Positions 8,070 to 12,767 of a stretch of DNA of 12,767 nucleotides are shown in pieces. Made by a program: the position numbers and the translations under genes. Positions within the stretch are counted from its first letter, which is position 1. Each line of letters begins with the position of its first letter. The notes beneath the pieces were generated by a model that was not told the DNA's origin, made no database searches, and saw only the letters and a program-made list of their open reading frames with translations. This stretch comes from Spirochaetota bacterium. Lineage in GTDB: Bacteria; Spirochaetota; Leptospiria; Turneriellales; Turneriellaceae. The stretch lies in NCBI GenBank assembly GCA_963205035.1, contig CAUJII010000078.1, positions 1 through 12,767 of the forward strand, given 5' to 3'.

Positions 8070-8836
8070 TAGATGAGTACCGCCGTTAAGAGATAATCGA
8101 CGAGCAAAATAAGAACCGACGAAACGACAACCGCTAAGGTGGTTGTCCGCGAAAGTGCGAGAGCCCCCCTACCCGCATAACGGTGAACGTAAAGTCCTCG
8201 GAATGCGCAAACCGTCACAATAAGAATGGCAAAGACGAAAGACTTAATGAGGGCCATGCGCACGGTTGTGAAGTCGATAACATCTCGCATGCTCTGGTAG
8301 TAATCCCCCAAGCTTCCGCCCAAAATAATACAGCCTGAGAAGTAACCCCCCAAGATGCCGCTCACAGTAAAAATAAAAACAAGAAGTGGTAGTGCAATCA
8401 CAGTCGCCAAGAGTTTGGGTGCGACGGCGTAGTTATAGATGTCAATCGCGAGACATTCCAAGGCTTCGATTTGCTCGGAGAGACGCATCACTCCCAGTTC
8501 AGCGCAGAGCGCAGAACCTGCACGACCAATAATGAGAAGTCCAGTCAAGACAGGCGCAAGTTCGGCCAGAAGACTTTTTGCGACTAAAGAACCTAAGAAG
8601 CCGTCAGCGCCAAACCGCTTGAGTACATAGAAACCTTGGAGACCTAAAACCATACCCGTGAAAGCGCCGGTAAAGACGATGATTGCCAGGGATTGCCAAC
8701 CAATCGTATAGATTTCAAAAGAAATTTTGCGCCACCGAAAAGGCCTTTGAAATAACGAGCGGCATGAGCGTACAAAGAAGACGCCTACCGCGCCCACTTG
8801 TTCAACTGTCTGAGTGAATGGTAGAAGGAAACTCAA
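8069..8836 (-). CDS. mlaE: ABC transporter permease MlaE
   Basis: The 255-residue integral membrane protein has hydrophobic segments at about 48-72, 90-105, 140-172, 195-215 and 230-253. It carries the family core GRAGSALCAELGVMRLSEQI (104-123) followed by EALECLAIDIYNYAVAPK. It forms the inner-membrane permease of the Mla phospholipid transporter with the MlaF and MlaD homologues encoded directly downstream. The start is TTG at 8836: it is the only credible start in the frame after an in-frame stop at 8882, and AGGAG lies 11 nt upstream (8852-8848). The truncated CHAT gene ends 45 nt upstream on the same strand and in the same frame. Confidence 0.93.
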   Translation of the reverse strand: MSFLLPFTQTVEQVGAVGVFFVRSCRSLFQRPFRWRKISFEIYTIGWQSLAIIVFTGAFTGMVLGLQGFYVLKRFGADGFLGSLVAKSLLAELAPVLTGLLIIGRAGSALCAELGVMRLSEQIEALECLAIDIYNYAVAPKLLATVIALPLLVFIFTVSGILGGYFSGCIILGGSLGDYYQSMRDVIDFTTVRMALIKSFVFAILIVTVCAFRGLYVHRYAGRGALALSRTTTLAVVVSSVLILLVDYLLTAVLI

Positions 8837-8863
8837 TGAGCAGCAAACTCCTGATTTTAGACA

Positions 8864-8895
8864 CTTTGAAAAGTACTTTGTTCAAGTTTTCAAAG
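8864..8895. repeat. 9-bp inverted repeat at the CHAT/mlaE junction
   Basis: CTTTGAAAA at 8864-8872 and TTTTCAAAG at 8887-8895 are perfectly complementary arms around a 14-nt loop. The structure spans the stop codon of the CHAT gene (8884-8882) and lies in the leader of mlaE, just upstream of its AGGAG. No T-tract follows in either direction, so it is not a standard terminator. It could be an mRNA hairpin at the operon start or simply chance in AT-rich DNA. Confidence 0.5.
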
Positions 8896-9607
8896 CGAGC
8901 TTCAAATTTTGGAGATCCATCGAAGCTATGTCTTGAGCACGTAGCGAGTCGCCGTCAAAATGCAGCGACTGATCGCGCACATGCCCCGAGTAATGCAAGT
9001 ACTCGCAGTGCGTGAGTTCGTCGACTGTGCGCGCAACGCTCGCGAGGCGGCCCAAGACATGTAGATGCTTTGCGTCAATAATCCGCTCCAGAGATTTTCT
9101 TTCGGAGTCTGTCGTGGCAGCGATGTCGGCTGCGCCTTCCGGGTTTGCCAGAACCAGAAATTTTTGTCCAGACTTTCTTGAGTTAGACGCAGTCAAGGTA
9201 TGTGGTATAGATCGCAGTTGCCGCAAAACCGGTACCTGCAAGCCAGCGAAATTGTATTGCCCCTTACCCATTGGCAAGAGTTCAAAAGGCAAGCGCGCCC
9301 AAGTGGCATCGACAGAAAAGACAAGCTCGCGCAAAGGCTTGCATTGGAACGCAGGTTGAAAGAGCAACGCATGCAAGGTGCTGCCAAAGCGCATAAGTTT
9401 CTCGGCCACCTCGCGGTCGAGGGCTGCATCATCGGGCCTATTGCTTTTCTGTGCATTGACGCGTGCAACGAAATCAAGCCATTCGTCTAAATACCCCGCA
9501 AGCAACTTCTTGGGAATCAGTTTGTGGTTTTCTACGGCTGTGGGATTACTCTCATCGACGATAATGTCGACATTATCGAGAGCGGCGTCGATGAGGCGGA
9601 TGTGCAT
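8882..9607 (-). CDS. CHAT-domain protein truncated before the catalytic cysteine
   Basis: The 241-residue protein matches the pattern of a CHAT (caspase HetF-associated) domain. It has a leading helix region (IPKKLLAGYLDEWLDFV, then EVAEKLMRFGSTLHALLF at 67-83), VDATWARLPFELLPMG at 99-114, VPVLRQLRSI at 125-134, and the histidine motif LHYSGHV with His209. CHAT proteins normally continue after the 'LR.QDI..LDL' stretch (222-235 here) with a strand ending in the catalytic Cys (LSAC-like). Here the protein stops at LKLALKT, right where that strand should begin, so the Cys and roughly 80-100 further residues are absent. No other frame downstream restores an SAC motif before mlaE. It is probably proteolytically dead, or a remnant. 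No signal peptide. The ATG at 9607 has no Shine-Dalgarno sequence. Confidence 0.72.
   Translation of the reverse strand: MHIRLIDAALDNVDIIVDESNPTAVENHKLIPKKLLAGYLDEWLDFVARVNAQKSNRPDDAALDREVAEKLMRFGSTLHALLFQPAFQCKPLRELVFSVDATWARLPFELLPMGKGQYNFAGLQVPVLRQLRSIPHTLTASNSRKSGQKFLVLANPEGAADIAATTDSERKSLERIIDAKHLHVLGRLASVARTVDELTHCEYLHYSGHVRDQSLHFDGDSLRAQDIASMDLQNLKLALKT
9551..9595. repeat. Perfect 20-bp palindrome nested in a 10-bp inverted repeat
   Basis: CGATAATGTCGACATTATCG at 9559-9578 is a perfect 20-bp palindrome. CTCATCGACG (9551-9560) and CGTCGATGAG (9586-9595) are perfect outer arms that enclose it and share two bases with it. Both lie within codons 5-19 of the CHAT gene. In the transcript they can form one long stem just after the start codon. 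An operator or a translation-limiting hairpin are both possible. Confidence 0.85.
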
Positions 9608-9634
9608 GGTTATTTACACAGAGTTTGTCTTATT

Positions 9635-10030
9635 TCAATAAAAAATACGCAGACCCACTTTCTTATATTCAGCAAACGAGGCATCACGACTCACGAGGGT
9701 GTGCTTTTCTCGCATCGCCTGCCAGATAATCATGCGGTCAAATGGATCTTTATGCTGCCCTATTGGCAGTTTGAAAAACGTTGCCCAGGTTTCTACCTGT
9801 GGTTGCACGATATCTATGCCTGTCAGATCGAGTGCTTTGGGGAAATCATCGGGCTTCAAGCCACGCTTCAGGTATAGTTTGCCTTTCGCATACTTAATGG
9901 AAATTTCCCACAAGGAAATCACGCTGAGACTCAAGGGGATTTCTGAATCGATCAAACTGCGTACCTTGTTAGACAGTTTCTCCGGCTCGATCAAAACCCA
10001 CAGTGCGATGTGCGTGTCGAGTAAATACAA
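9635..10030 (-). CDS. VapC-like PIN-domain toxin
   Basis: The 131-residue PIN-domain protein retains all the expected acidic metal-binding residues: Asp5 (YLLDTH), Glu42 (SLWEISIK), Asp95/Asp98 (HKDPFDRM) and Asp116 (VSRDASF). PIN toxins of this type are Mg2+-dependent RNases that cut specific tRNA or rRNA sites and are held inactive by the antitoxin encoded immediately upstream. The start is TTG at 10030, 2 nt after the antitoxin stop, with AGGA five nt upstream, so this gene has a proper Shine-Dalgarno sequence. It looks intact. The CHAT gene starts 27 nt downstream on the same strand. Confidence 0.92.
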   Translation of the reverse strand: MYLLDTHIALWVLIEPEKLSNKVRSLIDSEIPLSLSVISLWEISIKYAKGKLYLKRGLKPDDFPKALDLTGIDIVQPQVETWATFFKLPIGQHKDPFDRMIIWQAMREKHTLVSRDASFAEYKKVGLRIFY

Positions 10031-10032
10031 GG

Positions 10033-10266
10033 CTATCCTGCAAAAAACTCATCGTCGGTCATCGCAAATTTTTTGGGATCAAATTCAGCTTTGCCGCGCA
10101 GGATACCCAATTTACGTCTTCTTGTCTTTGGCTGCTCATAAGGCACAAAAAGCCCGATAATTTCCCGCTTTTTGCCATACTGAACGGCAATCTTTTCGCC
10201 TTTGCGCACACTCGCCACGACTTCTGAGAAGCGATTCTTGAATTCACCGACTGTCAGTTTTCGCAT
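10033..10266 (-). CDS. Phd/VapB-type antitoxin of the PIN toxin
   Basis: From the ATG at 10266 the protein is 77 residues: MRKLTVGEFKNRFSEVVASV is a Phd/YefM-like DNA-binding N-terminus, and the C-terminal part (RRKLGILRGKAEFDP ... MTDDEFFAG) is the toxin-neutralising tail typical of partners of PIN toxins. A longer frame from TTG at 10293 exists, but that TTG lies in the spacer of the likely promoter and adds nine residues unlike the family. No Shine-Dalgarno sequence precedes the ATG. The -10 box ends 6 nt upstream of it, so the mRNA is probably leaderless. It is expected to bind its own promoter with the toxin. Confidence 0.88.
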   Translation of the reverse strand: MRKLTVGEFKNRFSEVVASVRKGEKIAVQYGKKREIIGLFVPYEQPKTRRRKLGILRGKAEFDPKKFAMTDDEFFAG

Positions 10267-10272
10267 ACGATC

Positions 10273-10301
10273 ATGATACGTTTTCCGTGCCAAGTTGGCA
10301 A
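10273..10301 (-). promoter_or_regulatory. Promoter of the Phd/VapC-PIN operon
   Basis: Read on the minus strand, TTGCCA (10301-10296, 5/6 to TTGACA) is followed after 17 nt by TATCAT (10278-10273, 5/6 to TATAAT). The antitoxin ATG begins 6 nt further on, so the transcript would start at or next to the start codon. Confidence 0.6.
10288..10300. promoter_or_regulatory. Candidate operator, inverted repeat over the -35 box
   Basis: TGCCAAGTTGGCA is a perfect inverted repeat (6-bp arms, 1-bp centre) that overlaps the -35 hexamer and spacer of the Phd/VapC promoter. This is where an autoregulating antitoxin-toxin complex would be expected to bind. No binding data can be deduced from the sequence. 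Confidence 0.5.
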
Positions 10302-10340
10302 GAAAAAATGATTGGCTTTGCGGCGCTGGCAGACTGTGCC

Positions 10341-10559
10341 TTAACGTACGTCAAATAGCAGTCGCTTTATGATAACCTCTTCGAGATCCCGTCGACCGTC
10401 GAAAACCGCCAGAACAAAGACCTTAGCCCCATCGGTTCTGAATAAAATACGCCATGGATTCTCAAAAATTTCTCGATATATCGAAATATTCAGGCCCTCC
10501 AATTCTGGTATGGCGCGACCAATATTTGGAAACGCTTCAAGCACCTTGATCTTCGGCAT
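10341..10559 (-). CDS. ParE/RelE-like toxin lacking the N-terminal part
   Basis: The 72-residue product matches the C-terminal two thirds of ParE-type toxins: VLEAFPNIGRAIPELEGL (7-24), SIYREIFENPWRILFRTDG (26-44) and VFVLAVFDGRRDLEEVI (47-63). Family members are usually 90-100 residues and start with a beta strand and helix that are missing here. In-frame codons upstream (SNELL) run directly into the antitoxin gene in a different frame and do not supply the missing part. The ATG at 10559 lies 7 nt after the antitoxin stop. It is either a 5'-truncated, possibly inactive toxin or a short variant. ParE relatives poison DNA gyrase and RelE relatives cleave mRNA; the branch cannot be decided. Confidence 0.7.
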   Translation of the reverse strand: MPKIKVLEAFPNIGRAIPELEGLNISIYREIFENPWRILFRTDGAKVFVLAVFDGRRDLEEVIIKRLLFDVR

Positions 10560-10566
10560 TAAGAGC

Positions 10567-10842
10567 TCATTTGATGCCGAACTTCTTTCTTATCTGGCTC
10601 TCGACATTTTGCTGAGATACGACCTTGCCTTCTTTAACGTTTTGTTCACTCATAGACAACATCTTGAGAATGTTAATGGCGTTTTGCATTTCTTCAAAAG
10701 TCTTGGGTGCCAGAAGTACCGCCTTCGCTTCGCCGTTTTGCGTCACATAGAATGGTCGATGCGATTTATTGATTTGCGCCAATACTTTTGCGGCATGCGC
10801 CTTAAAATACGAAATGGGTTTTATATCCTCTTGAATCTTCAT
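10567..10842 (-). CDS. Phd/YefM-family antitoxin
   Basis: The 91-residue protein has the Phd/YefM layout: an N-terminal strand-helix region (IKPISYFKAHAAKVLAQINK, 7-26), the FYVTQNGEAKAVLLAPKTFE core (31-50), and an acidic/helical tail (NVKEGKVVSQQNVESQIRKK, 68-87) of the kind that wraps ParE/RelE toxins. It pairs with the ParE-like gene 7 nt downstream. The ATG at 10842 has no Shine-Dalgarno sequence, and a good promoter ends 9 nt upstream of it, so the mRNA leader would be about 2-4 nt at most. The gene appears complete even though its toxin looks truncated. Confidence 0.87.
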   Translation of the reverse strand: MKIQEDIKPISYFKAHAAKVLAQINKSHRPFYVTQNGEAKAVLLAPKTFEEMQNAINILKMLSMSEQNVKEGKVVSQQNVESQIRKKFGIK

Positions 10843-10851
10843 GGACTACAA

Positions 10852-10879
10852 ACGATACGAAATTCAGTCTTAATGTCAA
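10852..10879 (-). promoter_or_regulatory. Promoter of the Phd/ParE-like operon
   Basis: On the minus strand, a perfect TTGACA (10879-10874) is followed after 16 nt by TATCGT (10857-10852, 4/6 to TATAAT). The antitoxin ATG begins 9 nt after the -10 box, which predicts an almost leaderless transcript. Confidence 0.55.
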
Positions 10880-10922
10880 GTGGGCTTACTACTCCCGTGC
10901 GCCACGGCAATTCTCAAAACGG

Positions 10923-10928
10923 TTGACA
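10923..10928 (+). promoter_or_regulatory. Possible -35 box of the Uma2 gene
   Basis: A perfect TTGACA lies 33 nt upstream of the likely Uma2 ATG at 10956, the same geometry as for the toxin-antitoxin operons. No good -10 hexamer is found at 16-18 nt, so this is a weak call. Confidence 0.3.
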
Positions 10929-10955
10929 TACCAGTTCTCATTGCTTGCCTGTGCT

Positions 10956-11516
10956 ATGTCCGGCGTCGCCCAACAGGCTCAACCGCGCTACCACGGCCTA
11001 CGGGTCACACGCGAAGAATATCTCGACCTCGAAGAAGACGGCTTTCGCTACGACGTCGTCGATGGAGTGATGATAATGGCCCCGAGTCCAAGCTTCAACC
11101 ATGGTAATCTGGCAATCCGCTTAGGCTATTTCTTGCAGGCATACTTCGAGACGCATCCTGTCGGCATGCTATCAACTGAAACCGATGTTTTTCTGCCCGA
11201 TGACGGTGACGTCGTGCGGCCCGATATTTCGGTGATTTTGAACGAAAATATGCACATCGTGAAGACGCACATCCACGGTGCGCCCGACATGGTTTTCGAG
11301 ATTTTATCTCCCTCTACACGCCATCGCGATTTAGGTGAAAAGGCTGAGCGTTATTTAATGGGGGGAGTCAAGGAGTATTGGATTGTCGACCCTGCCAACG
11401 AAACGATTCACCTATGGATAAATCAAGGGGATGTCTGGCAGAAAAAGCAAGACAACATTCTAGAGTCGGGGCTTCTGCCTGGATTTCAAATCGCCACCAG
11501 TCAGCTTTGGAAGTAA
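10956..11516 (+). CDS. Uma2-family (DUF820) putative endonuclease
   Basis: From ATG 10956 the protein is 186 residues, the usual size for this family. It shows the typical order: VTREEYLDLEEDGFRYDVVDG (17-37), MAPSPSFNHG (41-50), the PD-(D/E)xK-like catalytic elements RPD with Asp90 and FEILSPST with Glu115, then DLGEKAERY with Lys129, and GVKEYWIVDP (137-146). Uma2 proteins have a restriction-endonuclease-like fold; their targets and biological role are not established. The frame is open from TTG 10923, but that TTG is part of the putative -35 box and the extra 11 residues are not family-like. There is no Shine-Dalgarno sequence. It is the only plus-strand gene in this cluster that looks complete. 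Confidence 0.9.
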   Translation: MSGVAQQAQPRYHGLRVTREEYLDLEEDGFRYDVVDGVMIMAPSPSFNHGNLAIRLGYFLQAYFETHPVGMLSTETDVFLPDDGDVVRPDISVILNENMHIVKTHIHGAPDMVFEILSPSTRHRDLGEKAERYLMGGVKEYWIVDPANETIHLWINQGDVWQKKQDNILESGLLPGFQIATSQLWK

Positions 11517-11523
11517 GTCAGCC

Positions 11524-11578
11524 GGGTTGTGAACTAAATTTTTATGGATAACATATTTTTTATCCTGAGAAACAACCC
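11524..11578. terminator. Two nested stems between convergent genes, possible terminator
   Basis: GGGTTGT (11524-11530) pairs perfectly with ACAACCC (11572-11578). Inside the loop, GGATAA (11546-11551) pairs with TTATCC (11560-11565) around an AT-rich loop. The pair sits in the 68-nt gap between the convergent Uma2 and RHH antitoxin genes, where a bidirectional terminator would be useful. There is no T-tract directly after either stem, so the call is tentative. Confidence 0.3.
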
Positions 11579-11584
11579 CCTATA

Positions 11585-11863
11585 TCAGACTCTCTCTACC
11601 AACTGTCCTGAAGCGTACTTGTGAATAAGACTAGATATCAAGGTCTGATAGGGCAGCCCTTCGGTGACGGCCTTGTTTTGTATGATCTCAAGATCTTTAC
11701 CAGAGATTCGAATGTTAATGCGTTTGTTCTTTTTCAATGTATTCCGCGCATATACCGCGTGTTCTTTGAGCAATTTGGCGCTATTCTTGACGGGCTTGAA
11801 CTCGCCAGCCTCAAAGTCTCGTAGTATTGATTCTTCATAAGAATCAAGTTTGATTTTTTTCAT
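11585..11863 (-). CDS. Ribbon-helix-helix (CopG/BrnA-like) antitoxin
   Basis: From ATG 11863 the product is 92 residues. Its N-terminal half (LDSYEESILRDFEAGEFKPVK ... HAVYARNTLKK) resembles the toxin-binding part of BrnA-like antitoxins. The segment KRINIRISGKDLEIIQNKAV followed by EGLPYQTLISSLIHKYASG is a classical CopG-type ribbon-helix-helix DNA-binding region at the C-terminus. AGAGG lies 8 nt upstream of this ATG (11876-11872), which decides against the GTG three codons earlier. The toxin gene upstream overlaps it by 20 nt, so translation is coupled. The protein should neutralise the toxin and repress the operon. Confidence 0.88.
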   Translation of the reverse strand: MKKIKLDSYEESILRDFEAGEFKPVKNSAKLLKEHAVYARNTLKKNKRINIRISGKDLEIIQNKAVTEGLPYQTLISSLIHKYASGQLVERV

Positions 11864-12143
11864 TTTGCACACCTCTTTGAAGATTTTCGCGCGTCGCCTT
11901 GCGGCTCGGTATGATTGTTTTCAGAAATATTTCCGTTTCTGTCGTAACAAATGGTACTAAGTAAACATACTCTTGAATTTCTATCATGTAAATCTGTTGC
12001 CCTGGATATTTATCAGGTTTCGGATGTTCGATAACAGTCAATACTTCATTCTTTTCAATATATTGTGCAACAACTTCAAATGAGACACCTCGTTCCCTGA
12101 GCAGTTTTTCATTTTTCTCAGCATTCCAGCTAATTATCTTCAA
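11844..12143 (-). CDS. BrnT-like toxin
   Basis: The 99-residue protein shows the BrnT-like (RelE-fold) signature: ISWNAEKNEKLLRERGVSFE at 3-22, a middle strand region IEHPKPDKYPGQQIYMIEI (38-56) and the C-terminal FLKTIIPSRKATRE (73-86) with the Arg/Lys residues expected in this RNase family. BrnT-type toxins cut RNA and stop translation. The toxin gene precedes the antitoxin gene, as in brnTA operons. The start is TTG at 12143 with no Shine-Dalgarno sequence; a strong promoter ends 7 nt before it, so the mRNA may begin at the TTG, which is unusual because leaderless messages normally need AUG. Assignment to BrnT rather than a sister family is moderately sure. Confidence 0.82.
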   Translation of the reverse strand: MKIISWNAEKNEKLLRERGVSFEVVAQYIEKNEVLTVIEHPKPDKYPGQQIYMIEIQEYVYLVPFVTTETEIFLKTIIPSRKATRENLQRGVQNEKNQT

Positions 12144-12150
12144 TGAATGT

Positions 12151-12180
12151 AATATATGCTTATTGTGTGCCTTTTGTCAA
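12151..12180 (-). promoter_or_regulatory. Promoter of the BrnT-like/RHH operon
   Basis: On the minus strand, a perfect TTGACA (12180-12175) is followed after 18 nt by TATATT (12156-12151, 5/6 to TATAAT). The toxin TTG start lies 7 nt further on, predicting a leaderless transcript. Confidence 0.65.
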
Positions 12181-12345
12181 CAAATTTTGAATTTTTGGAG
12201 AAACCTTAGTTTTTTGTGAAATGGCGCCTGACGTGGATTTTACCAGAAGTCGATAGTGCATCGGCTCATGGTTCTGGCTCTGCGGCCTAAAGCCCCGAGC
12301 GCGGCCCGCTTCACGAATTACCCATCAGTCCACGTTCCTTTATCG

Positions 12346-12676
12346 ATGCGCGTACATTAACTTTTCGCGACTTCGGCGATTGAATCAAACTGATCCTAGC
12401 CGCGAAATTCGCAGGGTGGCAAGAGGCAAGACCCTGGTCGTCACCGATCACGACCACCCCGTTGCGGTTCTGGCACCGCTGCCAAACAAAGAAAATCTCA
12501 TTTTGCGACCAGCAACCCGACGCATGTCTGTCTTTGTGCGCACAGCTCGTGTCTCGGTAAAAACCGACCCGCTTGCAGGTATGCGGCATGGACAAATGAG
12601 TGCCCCGGAAATAGACGCAGCTGTCTTGCACACCGCCCCGTTATTCAGAGCGGTTAGCGGCCCGGCGATAGAGTAA
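12346..12676 (+). pseudogene. Decayed Phd-type antitoxin gene
   Basis: An open frame from TTG 12380 to the stop at 12674-12676 encodes SREIRRVARGKTLVVTDHDH then PVAVLAPLP, the conserved core of prevent-host-death antitoxins. Nothing upstream in that frame gives an ATG. The missing first strand seems to be in another frame (TLTFRDFGD then stop, about 12351-12380), and the nearest ATG at 12346 stops after four codons. I infer one or two frameshifts near 12350-12380. The C-terminal tail after about residue 70 looks unlike the family, and its last 36 nt overlap an opposite-strand frame. No toxin gene follows. A functional gene from the TTG cannot be excluded. Confidence 0.45.
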
Positions 12677-12767
12677 ATACGCCGGTATAGCCACGCAAAG
12701 CGATACGATACCCGTCGTTCTCTTTGCCGTCTCAGACCATTTATCATAGTCGCCTTTGCCAAAGATT
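12641..12767 (-). CDS. C-terminal end of an unidentified membrane protein (partial)
   Basis: The minus-strand frame entering from the right edge and stopping at 12641-12643 encodes 41 residues. It has a polar part (GKGDYDKWSETAKR), one hydrophobic segment (TTGIVSLCVAIPAYLLY) and a basic tail (RRAANRSE), as in the last membrane helix of an inner-membrane protein with a positive cytoplasmic end. The family cannot be identified from this stretch. It overlaps the 3' end of the decayed antitoxin in antisense. Confidence 0.4.
   Translation of the reverse strand, partial: IFGKGDYDKWSETAKRTTGIVSLCVAIPAYLLYRRAANRSE

Noticed and set aside
10267..10293. TTG start giving a nine-residue longer Phd-type antitoxin
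   Set aside because: It falls within the promoter spacer, and the family-like sequence begins at ATG 10266.
10923..10955. TTG start giving an 11-residue longer Uma2 protein
   Set aside because: The TTG is the first part of a TTGACA box, the extra residues do not resemble the family, and ATG 10956 gives the usual length.
12181..12345. Gene or RNA in the gap between the BrnT-like operon and the decayed antitoxin
   Set aside because: No open frame with a credible start, no tRNA-like fold and no convincing promoter or terminator were seen by eye; only an 11-codon frame starts at ATG 12221.
12311..12762. Minus-strand open frames of about 105 codons (12311-12631 and 12448-12762)
   Set aside because: Both lie opposite the Phd-like core, have no family features and have compositions rich in Arg/Cys. 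A different minus-strand frame ending at 12641 reads more like a real C-terminus.

Overview
This window is about 12.8 kb of compact bacterial chromosome from a Gram-negative (diderm) organism. The clearest indicator is an MlaE-MlaF-MlaD phospholipid transporter, which only makes sense in a cell with an outer membrane. Moderate GC, frequent TTG/GTG starts and the mix of gene families would fit a spirochaete of the Leptospirales type, but that placement is a guess and nothing in the sequence proves it. I see no rRNA, tRNA, IS element or CRISPR array.

Left end (1-2523): a 13-bp tandem repeat lies at the very edge. It is followed by a membrane-bound diguanylate cyclase with a Cache sensor (minus strand) and, divergently, an alpha/beta hydrolase (plus strand). 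The two share a 41-bp promoter region.

Centre (2516-8836, minus strand): eight tightly packed genes are read right to left in the order mlaE, mlaF, mlaD, hisE, a secreted HEAT-repeat protein, a small secreted protein of unknown function, and two CNNM/CorC-type CBS membrane proteins. Junctions are overlaps or gaps of 1-12 nt, so they look like one operon. Its theme is the cell envelope (lipid trafficking, exported proteins, membrane ion transport/homeostasis), with a histidine-biosynthesis gene as the odd member. The last gene runs tail-to-tail into the hydrolase with an 8-nt overlap.

Right part (8882-12767): this is an accessory region. A CHAT-domain (caspase-like) protein ends just before the position of its expected catalytic cysteine and sits directly upstream of mlaE. 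Next come a Phd/VapC-PIN toxin-antitoxin pair, a Phd/ParE-like pair whose toxin lacks its usual N-terminus, a Uma2-family nuclease gene (plus strand), a BrnT-like toxin/RHH antitoxin pair, a decayed Phd-type antitoxin, and the C-terminal end of an unidentified membrane protein running off the window.

A recurring regulatory pattern links the regions. Promoter-proximal genes have a TTGACA-like box 33-37 nt upstream of the start codon and no Shine-Dalgarno sequence, which suggests leaderless mRNAs. Several genes inside operons do have recognisable Shine-Dalgarno sequences. An inverted repeat overlaps the -35 box of the Phd/VapC operon, and a perfect 20-bp palindrome sits inside the first codons of the CHAT gene.
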